From Lunularia cruciata (taxonomy: Eukaryota; Streptophyta; Marchantiopsida; Lunulariales; Lunulariaceae): a stretch of DNA of 64,000 nt. Shown here in pieces: positions 1 to 11,142 of the stretch. Numbering within the stretch: the first letter of the stretch is position 1; each line of letters starts with the position of its first letter. The stretch is from the NCBI GenBank assembly GCA_948567375.1, contig CAOYZS010000005.1, forward strand, positions 1,054,001 to 1,118,000. The letters run 5' to 3'. The notes under the pieces are model-generated. The model worked only from the letters and a program-made list of their open reading frames with translations, had not been told where the DNA came from and did not search any database. The translations under genes were made by a program, and so were the position numbers.

Positions 1-232
1 TTGTTACAGGTTCTTTGGATCAGGTTTCATTACCCAATGCAAAGTCCTTCATCTTTGGCTTCATAAGTTTGTCTATCTGACTTGAGTCCTTCCAACTTTG
101 ACCCAAGGTCAACTTAATGTTTATGCCAAACACACACTTCTTTGTGTCTCTTCCTTATTTAGCCCTCCTTTGGCTTTACCAATGCACTTCTTCTTTAAAA
201 CTTGTAAAAAATTGAAAAATGTGAGTACCATA
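1..232 (-). mobile_element. 5' end of a large Ty3/gypsy LTR, cut by the window edge
   Basis: Read on the minus strand, this is the first ~230 bp of the ~3.7-kb LTR family: it starts near 232 with a degenerate TGTGGTACTCAC, has the A/T-rich run (205-219) and then the U3 leader. It interrupts a plus-strand copy of the LTR gene that resumes at 233. The remainder and its target duplication lie left of the window, so solo-LTR status cannot be judged. Confidence 0.75.
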
Positions 233-957
233 AGTACCTATCAAAGATCATTTGTCCTTTGTTGGTGCATCTACAATAGAAGAAAGTGGAGCTGAAGAGG
301 AATCATTTGAGACTGAAGGATGAGTTGGAAATAGTAAAGAAATGGAGTGAGGAAACCTTGGAGTTAAGGAGTAGGCTAACTCAAGGAGAGAAGGAAGGAG
401 AAGAACTTTGGGCTAAAGCAATTATTTGGAGGAAAAGCTTTGATACCTTGTAGGAGAACTTTGTAAAGTGCAATGAAGAATTGAAGGAGCAAAAAGCATT
501 GGTCAAGAAGATGAAATGTGAAGTTGCTAATGCTTGGGTAAAGGTCATAATCTTGAAGGCAATTGCGGCAATAATGGAGCAAGAGTTGGAGAGTCTGAAG
601 AAGAGTGTAGCAGAGAAGGATCAAGCCTGGCAACAAGAGTTGACAAAATGTAATTGGGAAAAGGAACAATTGGGAGGCTACTTCAAGGGGTCAAAGATCA
701 ACTAGTCTTGTATGTGCAAGAGAAGGAGGCACTGAAGGCTAAATTAGAGGATGAGTTGAAAATGTACCAAAATGAATTGGAAGTAGAAAGAAGTAAGGAG
801 AAGGTAGTTTTTAGTGTGGAGTTGGATGCAATAGGAACAGTCATGAAGAAGTTGAAAGCAATGCTAAGTATTGAAGCTGAGGTTAAATTAGAAGAAGCAA
901 GGATGCACGAGTTGAAGTTGTTGGTGCAAGAGATAGCAAAGTCCTTGCAGTTGGAAG
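233..957 (+). pseudogene. LTR-encoded coiled-coil protein, C-terminal fragment fused to integrase
   Basis: Degenerate plus-strand copy of the LTR gene, covering part of the coiled coil and the region before the C-terminal tail. Recognisable pieces are the EQELESLKKS stretch (about 570-610), the VQEKEALKAK stretch (about 713-745) and the EARMHELKLLVQE motif (about 890-935). The match stops near 940, where the reading continues directly into integrase (HYALKN at about 967). The LTR tail, gag, protease and RT expected between them are missing, which suggests a large deletion in element A. Several in-frame stops occur before 480. Confidence 0.7.
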
Positions 958-2559
958 CATGGTGGGAACACTATGCCCTTAAGAACATAATAAAGACAAT
1001 TCTTGCAATAGGGTACTTGTGGCCTATGATGTATAAGAATACACAAGCCCATATCCAAAGTTGTGATGCCTATCAAAGAGCAAAAACCTTTGGCTACTTC
1101 CCAATGGCCTTTGAGACCAATTTTGCCATTGGCCATATTTTAGAAATGGGGAATTGATTTTATTGATTTTATCGATTCAACTAGTGACCTAATTCACAAG
1201 GAAGAGATACATCTTGATTTGCACTGATTATGCAACTAAGATGGTTGAAGCTAAAGCAACTTGGTGAGATGATGCAAAAATTGTTGCCAAAATTTTTCTT
1301 TTGAAACATCATTTCCCAATAAAAATGTCCTCTAGAATTGGTTAGTGACCAAAGGTCTCACTTTGTGAACTTAATGTGGAGGCATTACCCAAGTACTTCC
1401 AAATCAAACATCAGAAGATGACTCCTTATAACCCAAAACCAAATGGACCAACAGAGAAGGAAAATGGGTTATTGTGTACAATTTTGAACAAAGTGGCTAT
1501 CAACTATGCCTACGATTGGGATACAAAGCTCCTTGCAGCTTTGTACGTATATATATCCACCAAAAAGATTACAACCAAGCAAAATCTATATTTCTTAACA
1601 TATGGATTGTATCCTATACTACCAATTGAATTTCAAGTACGGTCATATCATATCCTTTGCAAGGAATGATTGTCAAAGAAAGAAAGTTAGGATCTTTGGA
1701 TCCATCAATTAATGTGGTGTGACAACCCGGCAAATATCACTTTTGTGATAATCAGGTAATTAAAGTTTGTTCCCATAGAGATACGAGTCAGAAATGTCCA
1801 AATACAAAGCAAAGTAACAATTTAGTTCTTCTTGGTTGCATCTTTAATCTCTTAGGTAGAAACCACACCTAGAAGAGAGTAACAAGCACTGATTTGCAGT
1901 CTTGTCACAAATTAACACTTCTTAATTACAACACCTTCAATTTTTTCCAAATAATCTTGATCGTGATGATTCAAGCTCTCCCAAAAATGCCACTTCACTG
2001 CAAAACGACTTTGCCTTAGAATTGTGTTCTGCCCCTCCGCTGAAGGCACAACTTCCTCAATTGAAATTGCTTCACATCAACACTATGCTGCACTCACAAA
2101 TGCAGAATACTACCAACACTACAATTCCTCTTAGATCTGTCAAGGCGTTGCTTTGATTGCACTTCACTCAGGATCCAACACACTATGGTACCCACATTTT
2201 TTTTTGTTTTTCTATGTTTAGTCATGTTTAAGAGAAGAAGTAAGCATTGAAAGTCGAATTGCGGATGAAGAATGGACGAAACTAACTTCAGAGGACATCT
2301 GAAGAAGATGACATCGGATTTGATGATGGAGGTACTCGGAAGAGGAGTATGACAAAAAAAGTCCAAAGATCACCGTCTTTGGGTTGGAGGGTGCAGGAGA
2401 GACAAAGACCGTTTAACAACCTTGGTACGTGGCAAGAAAGTACATTTCAAGAAACAGCGAGGGTAGAAGAAGCATGTCTTGATAGTGACCGGGATTTGCA
2501 TGCAGAAGAGAGAAATTCGAAGCTGAAATTGACTAAAGAATGACTGTAATTCGGGGTAA

Positions 2560-2566
2560 TATAAAA
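2560..2566 (+). promoter_or_regulatory. TATA box of the LTR gene
   Basis: TATAAAA, 34 nt upstream of the position homologous to the ATG. The same spacing occurs at 31212/31178, 40326/40292, 11979/11945 and 59316/59282 on the minus strand. Confidence 0.7.
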
Positions 2567-2593
2567 TTGTGACTACGCAGGGAAAAATTGAAT

Positions 2594-5088
2594 GTTCCGA
2601 GTAAATTTCCAATCCCTTTGAGTAGTCGTCCTGCAGTAATGCGTGTCCAAAAGCCCATCGAGAGTGAGATTTTCCGAAACCCCAAGGGAGTTAGAGTGTC
2701 TCGTCCAGGAGAGGGTCTCATCTTCCAGCATCGTAGAACGAGAGAACAGATCATGGCAAAGAAGGTGGCCAATTCGTTGGCGGTGCGAGGTTTCACAATC
2801 CGAAGAGTAGATGTAGTAGCTAGAATCGAAGTCTTGACTAGACTTTGTATTACATTTTTAGCAGGGAATTGGAATTTCAGTTTCTCGGGAGTGATGGCAG
2901 AGATCGCTGCTAGTAATTGTGAGGAGGGTCCCGAGGTGGAAGGGAAGAGAGGCAATCCGGCTTGATAGACTGAGTCTGAATGGAGGTTAGTCTTGGGGAC
3001 AGAAGCAGGAGAGCCGATGGGGATCACCTCTTATCGGAAGTGTGATGCTGCAGAGGAGACGGCGGAGATCTGCAACTCGTTTTTTGCTCCAAGAACGACG
3101 AATGGATACAAGGTGGAGTCCTATCGGGATCTGATCCAAAGAAGCATTGTGGGGGTGATGATGGCCATGTTCAAGCCAGAATGAACTACCTACGTGAACA
3201 TGCAGCAAGCCGTATTCTTCCATCAAATGTTTGTAGGAGCTCCAGTGAAATGGGCAAAGTGCTTTCACCACCGAACGAGGCAGATGGTGGTTAATTGGCA
3301 AACGGGCTTGCCACCACATTACTTTGCACCGTTCATAGCACATTTCTACTTCAGACTAAACCTGCTGACCGAAGAGGAGCGTCATCGTATGGGGTCTCAC
3401 ATGCATCCAGATTTACAACGAGAAGCAGATGAGGATGAGTGCCAGTATATGCTGCATCTTCGAGCAAACAATGAATACTTCACATAGACCAGATAGTGGA
3501 AGGTCAAAGAAATTACCAGTCCAAAGACAAAGAAACATGGCAAACCCAAAGAAGCGAGGTCACCTCCCATGCAAAGAAAGACTAAGCGGCTGATTTTAAA
3601 GACTACAAAGATCGTAAAAGATGCATCATCGAGATCGGAGTCTGGGGAAGAAACTGAGTCGCAAGAGGAGGAATGTGAAGAAGAGGAGCTCACCTTAAAA
3701 AGTAGGGAGTCCGGGAGCAATAGTGATGGGGAGCCAAAAGTTTAGCAATCGGTGGTGGTCAGTGAGGCTTGTCAGGCAATGGTGGTGAACAAGTCAAGAC
3801 CAGAAGAGAAAGAGGAGAATCCCGCGAGGCCGAGTTCAAGAGGCCCAGACGAAGAAAGTACCAAAATGATGAAGATATGAAGATCGTGACTTTGGATGAA
3901 GGAGCTGATGATGGAGGAGAAGTCTCCAGACAAAGATGGCGATGAAGAGGAAGAGAACTTTGGCGGGATATCGTATTTGACAAAGGTGGTCACACCCTTG
4001 CTGGAGATACGGAAGGATCATTGGAAGGTAATGCCCCAAGATCGCAGGAAGGGGATGAACGAGTTGCAGGTAGTGATGTATTTGATGAGTGAAGTGAAGG
4101 AGTTGCAGGAGCAACAAGTCCAAAGAAGTGAGGAAGTGGAAGAAATTTGGAGAGAGGAAGGCTTGACAAAGAAGACTCTTACTATGTTACAAGAAAGCTG
4201 CGAAGTAAAAGAAAAAGAACTGAAGAGGCGAGCCAGAGAATTAACGGAACAGGCAATGTGGCTCAGCAAGATGAAGGAGGAAGTGAGTGATGTGTGCATC
4301 GAGAATGTTCATTTGAAGGCGATGACCATCGTAATGGAGCAGGAGTTGGATAGTTTGAAGAAGAGTGCAGCGGCAAAAGATCAAGCATGGCAGAGAGAGT
4401 TGGCAGCCAGGCAAGGAGAAGAGGAACGATTACGAGAACTTGTGAGGAGCGCAGAAGGGCAGAGCATGCAGTATGCAAAGGAGAAGAAGATGCTCATTGC
4501 GGAGTACAAAGACAAGTTGAAGATGTATCGTGAGGAGTTGAAGGTAGAGTGCTCTTGAGGATATGCATCAGAATCTGTGGGAGAAGTTGCGGGGAAGTTG
4601 AGAGCAATCTTAAGCACAGAGGCTGAAGGGAGATTGGAAGAAGCCTGCCTACATGAGTTGAAGTTACTTGTGCAGGAAACTCGAAAGAGAAAAGCCAAGG
4701 ATGTGGACATGAACACCTTGTTGATCCAATTGAGAGAGCGCGTAGATAGGAAAATGTTAGACGTAGAGAACAATGTTAGTCTTAGATTAGATTTAGTCAA
4801 TTCGGAGTTAGAGAAGATCCGGAATAGTGTGATAGAGGAGAAGAAACCCGATGTTGCAAGAATAGGAATTCAAGTGTCATCGGACTTGATAATTGACACA
4901 GAGGAGAAGAGTGGGTCAGGAGATAGAGAGTTAGATAAGTCACTCCTAAGTTCAATTGTAGTTCCTAGCATAGAAGTCGTAGAATTATGAAGGAATTGGT
5001 AGAATTAGCTATACCCAAAGAAGGAGAAGTAGTAGGAAGATCATCGGGTTTGGAAGCCGATAATGAGGTAGACATCGGATTGGGCTAA
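2594..5088 (+). pseudogene. LTR-encoded coiled-coil protein (well-preserved copy, start codon lost)
   Basis: About 2.5 kb. The position of the ATG in relatives (34 nt from the TATA box) reads GTT here, so the start is lost. Order of parts: N-terminal PLSSRP segment; W-rich ITFLAGNWNFSFSG (about 2850-2890); GYKVESYRD and MMAMFKPE (3098-3183); QQAVFFHQMF (about 3200); PPHYFAPFIAHFYF (about 3310-3352); HPDLQREADEDE; basic then acidic linker (about 3530-3960); coiled coil (about 4000-4560); ELKLLVQETRK (about 4657); C-terminal tail to TAA at 5088. Stops at about 2963 (two adjacent, at conserved R and W codons), 3182 and 4557 are mostly one C-to-T or G-to-A change from the consensus codon. The family is not one I recognise. 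Confidence 0.85.
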
Positions 5089-5219
5089 GTATTGATTTTG
5101 AGATAGGAAGGGGCAAAATATGAAGAGATAGATTGTCAATTGGGATCTGTAGGTAGGAAAATATGTTAGGAAGCGGTGCCTAGGTAGGCAGGTCCGCCGT
5201 TTGCTTCAGTATTTAAGTG

Positions 5220-5227
5220 GAGCATTC
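5220..5227 (+). promoter_or_regulatory. Second TATA-like box, downstream of the LTR gene
   Basis: TATTTAAG about 130 bp after the gene stop and about 650 bp before the LTR end. Equivalents are TATTTAAG at 15298-15305 and 43764-43771, and TATTTAAA near 22445 and 24544. It is the best candidate for the promoter of the genomic RNA, which would place the gene in U3. This is inference; no transcript data. Confidence 0.55.
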
Positions 5228-8200
5228 GCAGTCCTATGTTATTCAGTATTCATATTTCTAAAGATAGATAAAGCAAAGTGTTGTTCTCAGTGCTCGTCGC
5301 TTAAGCTTAATTTCGATTGTCAATTTCGTGTTTGTAGTTGTGAGTGTGTGGAAAATTCCAAAGAGCAGTGTGTTTGTGGATGTTGGAATCTGTAGCCTTA
5401 ATCTTCATTCTGTGTGTTTGATCCTGAGTGAAGTGCATCGGAGCAATGCCTTGACAGATCTAAGAGGAATTGTAGTGTTGGTAGTATTCTTCATTTGTGA
5501 GTGCAGCACAAAGTTGATGTGAAGCAATTTTGATCGAGGAAGTTGTGCCTTCAGTGGAGGGGTGGAACACAATTTTAAGGCAAAATTGTTCTCCGTAGTG
5601 AAGTGCCGTCTTCGGGAGAATCTGAATCATCACAATCAAGAGTTGTTTGGACAGAATTTGCTATGATGTGATTATGTGTGTGTATTCGTGACAAGTTGTC
5701 AAGATTGTGAGCTTGTTACTCTCTTCTGGGTGTGGTTTCTACCTGAGAGATTAAAGACACAACCAAGAAGAACTAAAGTGTTACCGTTTGACTTTGTATT
5801 TAGACATTTCTGACTCGTATCTCTATGGGAGCAAACTTTACTTACCCAAAAGTGATATTTGCTGGGTTTTCACACACACAGAATGAAGATCAAGGCTGCG
5901 GAATCCAACATCCAACAAGCACATTGACTTTCACTTTGAATTTCTCTCAACACTCACAAACACAAACACAAAGCTGATACTCGGAATCAAGCTCAAGCGA
6001 CAAGCACTGCTTCACAACACTTTGCTTTATCTATTCTCAGAAATAATGAACAACAATTTCTTGCAAATGCCACTCTTAAATAGTGAAGCAAATGACAGTT
6101 CTAACAAAAATACCATTCTACAACAACTCTATGAACATGCAGATTTGAAATGACAATGCACTCTTCATATCTGCCTCTTCAAATATCAAAATTGTTGCTA
6201 ATCCGATCCGATGTCTACTTCTTCTTCGGCTTTCAAACCCGAACCCGAAGTAACCTCTCTTACCACTACTCTATCCTTGGGTTTCATAACTCCTAAATCT
6301 TCTATCAGTTCTAGTACTTCTTCACTCTGATCTACAATGAAGGTCTTGGGTGACCTTTCTACTACTTTATCTTCTGACCCACTCTTCTCTAAAGTGTCAA
6401 ATGTCAAATCCGAAGACACCTGCACTCCTACTTCTCTTATTTTGAGTCTTCCTATTGCTTCTACCTCACTATGAAGTTTAGCTAACTCCATCCTAATAAG
6501 GTCTAGTCTGAGACACACATTGTCCCCCACCTCTAACATCTTCCTATCTACACAATCTCATAGCCAGATTAAGAGATTATTTAACTTGGTGTCCTTCACC
6601 TTCCTCTTGCACGTTTCCTGCACTAACAACTTTAGCTCATGCAACCTCGCTTCTTTGAGTTTACATTCCACTTCTGTACTCAGCATGGCCTTAATTTCAT
6701 TGATGACACCTTTTACTTCACTAGTTTCTTCCATCACCGTAAACTTCTCCTTCTTCCTCCTTTGCACCTTGCATCCTCAGCTCAGACTTTGGGTTCCGAC
6801 TCTTCTATATTTGGTACCTTGCTCCAAAGTCAAGATATTTGCACCTTCAAAGTTTCCTCCTCAAAAATTTCTCCCTCTTTTTGAGTAAGGTTACTGGGCC
6901 CCACTGCCGATACACTCAGGGTATTGTCACGCTTGGCAGCTTGAGGTTGTGCTCGACTTCTTCTCCTCTCTTCTTACTGCACCGTTCCATCATGGAAACT
7001 TTGGGACTCGGCTTTCTGACCTCTTTCATCGGCTATATCACTTGCTGAACCTCCACCTTGCCTTTGCTGCCGCTACTTGATTCTTTTCTTTGTAGCGTAA
7101 ACTCCTCTTCTTTGCCTGACACTCCTCCCTTTGATCCGGTTTCTCCTTCTGATTCTTCTTCTTCCTCCTGCATGACTTCCTTCGACTGCACTATCACCGC
7201 CATCAGGTTAAGCCCTGGAACTTTCTGGGGTTGTATTGTCGCAACACGACTCTCAGGCTTGGTCCTCTTTCATGCTCTTGGAAGGTCAATTGCTATGATC
7301 TTTTCTCTCCCACTCTCTTTATAGTACCTATCCTCCTCTTGCACTCTCTCCATATAGTATCGCTCATCTGCATTGGCTTCCTTGCGCAAATCTAGATGAA
7401 AGTGCAACCGCATTCGACTTCGCTCTTCCAAAGTCAGTAAGTTCAACCCAAAATAAAAGTGTGCTACAAATGGCACAAAATAGTGTGGTAGCATGTGACA
7501 ACCCGGCAAATATCACTTTTGCGGTAATCAGGTAAGTAAAGTTTGTTCCCGTAGAGATACGAGTCAGAATTGGTCAAACACAAAGCAAAGTAACAATGTA
7601 GTTCTTCTTGAGTTCTTCTTTAGTCTCTCAGGTAGAAACCACACCCAGAAGAGAGTAACAAGCACTGACTTGCAGTCTTGTCACGAATTAACACTCCTTA
7701 ATCACAACTCCTTCAAATCTTTCCAAACAATCTTGATTTGTGATGATTCAGGCTCTTCCAAAAATGGCACTTCACTGCACAACGACTTTGCCTCAGAATT
7801 GTGTTCCACCCCTCCACTGAAGGCACAACTTCCTCGATCGAAATTGCTTCACATCAACCTTGCACTACACTCCCAAATGCAGAATACTACCAACACTACA
7901 ATTCTTCTCAAATCTGTCAAGGCATTGCTTTGATTGCCCTTCACTCAGGATCAAACACACAGAATGAAGATCAAGGTTGTGGAATCCAACATCCAACAAG
8001 CACTCTAACTTGCACTTCGAATTTCTCCAAACACTCACAAACACAATTGCGAAATTGATACTCAGAATCAAGCTCAAGCGACGAGCACTGCTTCACAGCA
8101 CTTCACTTTACCTATTCTCAGAAATAATGAGCACTGAACAACAATTTCCTGCGAATGCCACTCTTAAATAGTGAGCAATCGATAGTTCTAACAACTATAC

Positions 8201-8285
8201 CGTTCTACCACAACTGTTCTAACCTGCAGATCCGAAATGACAATGCACCTCTTTATATCTGCCCCTTCAAATCTCAAATCGGTTA

Positions 8286-10841
8286 CTAATCCGATCCGAT
8301 GTCTACTTCTTCCTCGGCTTTCAAACCCAAACCTGCAGTAATCTTACTTCCTACTACTCTATCCTCGGGTTTCACATCTCCTATTTCTTCGACCAGATCC
8401 AGCAATTCTCTTTCCTGCTCTGAAATTGCACTAATGGGTAACCTATCTAACTCTTCATCCTTCAACCCACTCTTCTCTAATGTCTCTGAGGGCAACTCCG
8501 AAGACATTTGGATTCCTATGTTATCTACTTCGGGTTTTGCCTTAACATCTTGCCGAAGCTTTTCTAACTCCATTCTCACTAAGTCTAATCTAATCGCAAT
8601 ATTGTCTTCTACTTCTAAGATCTTCTTGTCTACACGAGTTCAGAGACTAATCAACAAGGCATTCAAATCTGTATCTTTCACTTGTCTTCGCCTTGTCTCC
8701 TACACCAACAACTTCAACTTGTGCAACCTTGTTTCTTCAATCCAAACGCTGGCTTCTACACTTAACATTGCGTTCACTTTGAGGACTATCTCCTTCAATG
8801 GCTCCAATCTTGTCTTTTGTTCTCGTTCCCGATCTGCAAGCCATTCCTCTCTGTACATCACCAACTCTTCTGCAAACTCGGCCTTCACCGCTTCCTTCTC
8901 TTTCTCCTTCTGTACGATTTTCTCTTCCTGATTACGAAGTAACTCTTGTAATCTCTCTTCTTCTCTATACCGCACAGACAACTCTCTTTGCCAGAGTTGC
9001 TTCTTCTCCTCCATACTCTCCATCACTCTATCGAGCTCTTGTTCTTTCTCTGCTACCCTTGCCATAACATGGATAAGCTCTACTCTTGAATCAGCAAACT
9101 GTTGCTTCAAGATTTCAAATTCAGCTACATGTCTCTCCCTTGCAACGTCACTCTTCCTTGCAAGATCCTCTCTTCAGGTCTTTGATTACCTGACTTCTCT
9201 TTACTGCTTCTGCTTGCAGTACTTCTCTCTCCTTCTCACCTCGGGTTATACTCTTCTTCAACTCCGAGTTTTCTTCTTCTAATCTCGCTACCACCTGCAA
9301 TACAGTCTTTACCTCTGGACAAGTCGACTGCATCTCCTTCTTCTTCTTCTCCAACTTCACTAACAGCGGGCATACTACCTCTCGCAGGTACTCTACTCCT
9401 TCACAGGCAACTTCTTCCTCCCACAGAGTAATTTCTTGTTTCTCCTCATGTTCTCCTGATACACGCCGTCTTCTCTGAAGTCTTCATATCGGGATTGATG
9501 CCTCACTACTTGTGCTATCTTCTGCATCTGCCTTCACCTTACTTGGCCCCGCCTCACACTTCGCCTTATGTCTTGAGTGAACTCCTCGCTGTACTGCGAT
9601 CTTCTTCTCCTCAAGCACCGGTACTTCATCTTCCAGCACCGCATTGTCTTCGGCTTTTACTTTGGCTTGTACTTCTTCTTTGTATTCTTCAGCCGCTGGT
9701 GCCGAGGTCATTTCTCCACCATCTTCACTGTCAGTGCTAGTATCTCCGCTCTGCAGTGTCAGCTTAGGTTCCTCCTCACGTTCCGAGTCCTCCGTCTTGA
9801 GCTCGGCTTCGCATTCTGAGTCTTCATCTTCCGACTCAATCACCACCATCCCCCGCCTTGGGTTATGTTTTTGCATCTTCCGAGGTTTCTTGTTTTCTTC
9901 GGCTTTTGCGTGCCGAGTTCTCTTCTTCATCGGGGTACTTACCACGACCTCCACGTTTTTCCATGTCTTTGCATAGTAGTCGTCTGTGCTCCGGATTTGA
10001 AGAATGTATTGTTGCTCCTCCGCGTCGACTTCTCTTCTCAAGTCAGGATGGAAATGAGACACCATTCTATTGCGCTCCGCTAAATTGAGCAAATTCAACC
10101 CGAGGTAGAAATGTGCTGCAAATGGTATGATGTAGTGTGGAGGCGACTTATCCCGCAGATTCCACACCATCTGCCTTGTTCTCCCATGAAAACACCATGC
10201 CCAATTGATTGGTTCTCTTGCAAATAGCTTGTGAAAGAACACCGCTTGGTGTTTCATCACATAAGTGGTTCTCTCCGGCTTTAGGATGGCCATTAGTGCA
10301 CTCACAATTCCTCTCCTCACAGGGTCTTTGTAGCTCTCAACTTTGTACCCATTCTTTGTTCTCTTCGACGAGAAGGCATCTCTCACCTCCTGCGTTTCTT
10401 GGGCTATCTCTCCTTTCCCCAAGAACGTGGCTCCCTGCTTCGAACCCGCCTCCTCCCCGAGTACGAGTCTCCAATCCAACTCTATCTAGCGAGCCGGATT
10501 TCCTCTCTTTCCTTCTTCCTCGGGACCATCGAGACACTTACTCTTGATGATTTCTGTCATGAATCCTGGAAAACTTACGTTCCAGTTCCATGCTAGAAAG
10601 GTGATCCAAAGTCGGCTCAAGACTTCGATCCCTGTTACTACATCTAATCTCCAAATCGCATGATTTCTCACTGCAAATTCAGAGTTTTTCTTCCCTCCTC
10701 CCATCTCTTCTACTTTCTTATTGTCTCTTGATTTCTCTCTCATGACTTCTCCCTTGCGCACTAACCCGAGTACAACTTTATTTCCCTTTCCTGCTCACCT
10801 GCAAGATGACTTCTCAACGGCAAAGGAAAATTGCTCGACAT
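8286..10841 (-). pseudogene. LTR-encoded coiled-coil protein, near full length (about 850 codons)
   Basis: ATG at 10841, 27 nt after the TATA box (T at 10868); start MSSNFPLPLRSHLAG. The first ~30 codons end in a frameshift. A second frame (10486-10761) carries GGGKKNSEFAVRNHAIWRLD and WNWNVSFPGFMTEI. A 331-codon open stretch (9484-10479) holds DWRLVLGEEAG, NGYKVESYKD, KHQAVFFHKLF, SPPHYIIPFAAHFYLGLN, HPDLRREVDAEEQQYI, a basic NLS-like segment (KKRTRHAKAEENKKPRK) and the acidic linker with GMVVIESEDEDSE. The coiled coil (about 8700-9400) and the tail ending EEVDIGSD follow. TAG at 10484 and TGA at 9483 both replace conserved tryptophans. This is the best copy for a domain search. Confidence 0.88.
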
Positions 10842-11118
10842 TTCGTCATTGCAGTTTTGATTTTTATAGAGTTGCACTTCTTCGTCTTCCGTCAGTTTGA
10901 GTTTCTACCGAGAAATCACACCTCCTGCATGCACCTGTCACTGTCAATCAACCTTTGCGCGTATGAGCCGCCAGTTTTGAAACGGCCCCTTCTTGAATTT
11001 CTTGCCCCGACAAAAGGTTGTTAGACTGTCTTTGCCTCGGGTTGAGCTCCCCCCAATTCAAAGACAATTTACTTCGTATGGTATGCTGACAGGGCATTTC
11101 TGAGGACTTCGCCTTATG

Positions 11119-11142
11119 ACCCAAAGTCACTTTACTTCGGGT
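11119..11142 (-). promoter_or_regulatory. U3 dyad-symmetry element
   Basis: ACCCAAAGT, 6-nt spacer, ACTTCGGGT: an imperfect inverted repeat 113 bp inside the LTR start. The same dyad at the same offset occurs at 13950-13973, 21913-21936 and 58400-58423; a related perfect 20-bp palindrome is at 12221-12240. Confidence 0.5.

Larger units (their letters stand above)
2184..5874 (+). mobile_element. Solo LTR (plus), TSD CACAC
   Basis: Complete 3691-bp LTR inserted in the tail of the older minus-strand LTR. It starts TATGGTACCCACA and ends GGGTTTTCACA; CACAC flanks it at 2179-2183 and 5875-5879. Order inside: T-rich start, U3, TATAAAA (2560-2566), LTR gene (2594-5088), TATTTAAG (5220-5227), conserved tail. 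It belongs to the subfamily with 34-nt TATA-to-start spacing. Confidence 0.95.
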
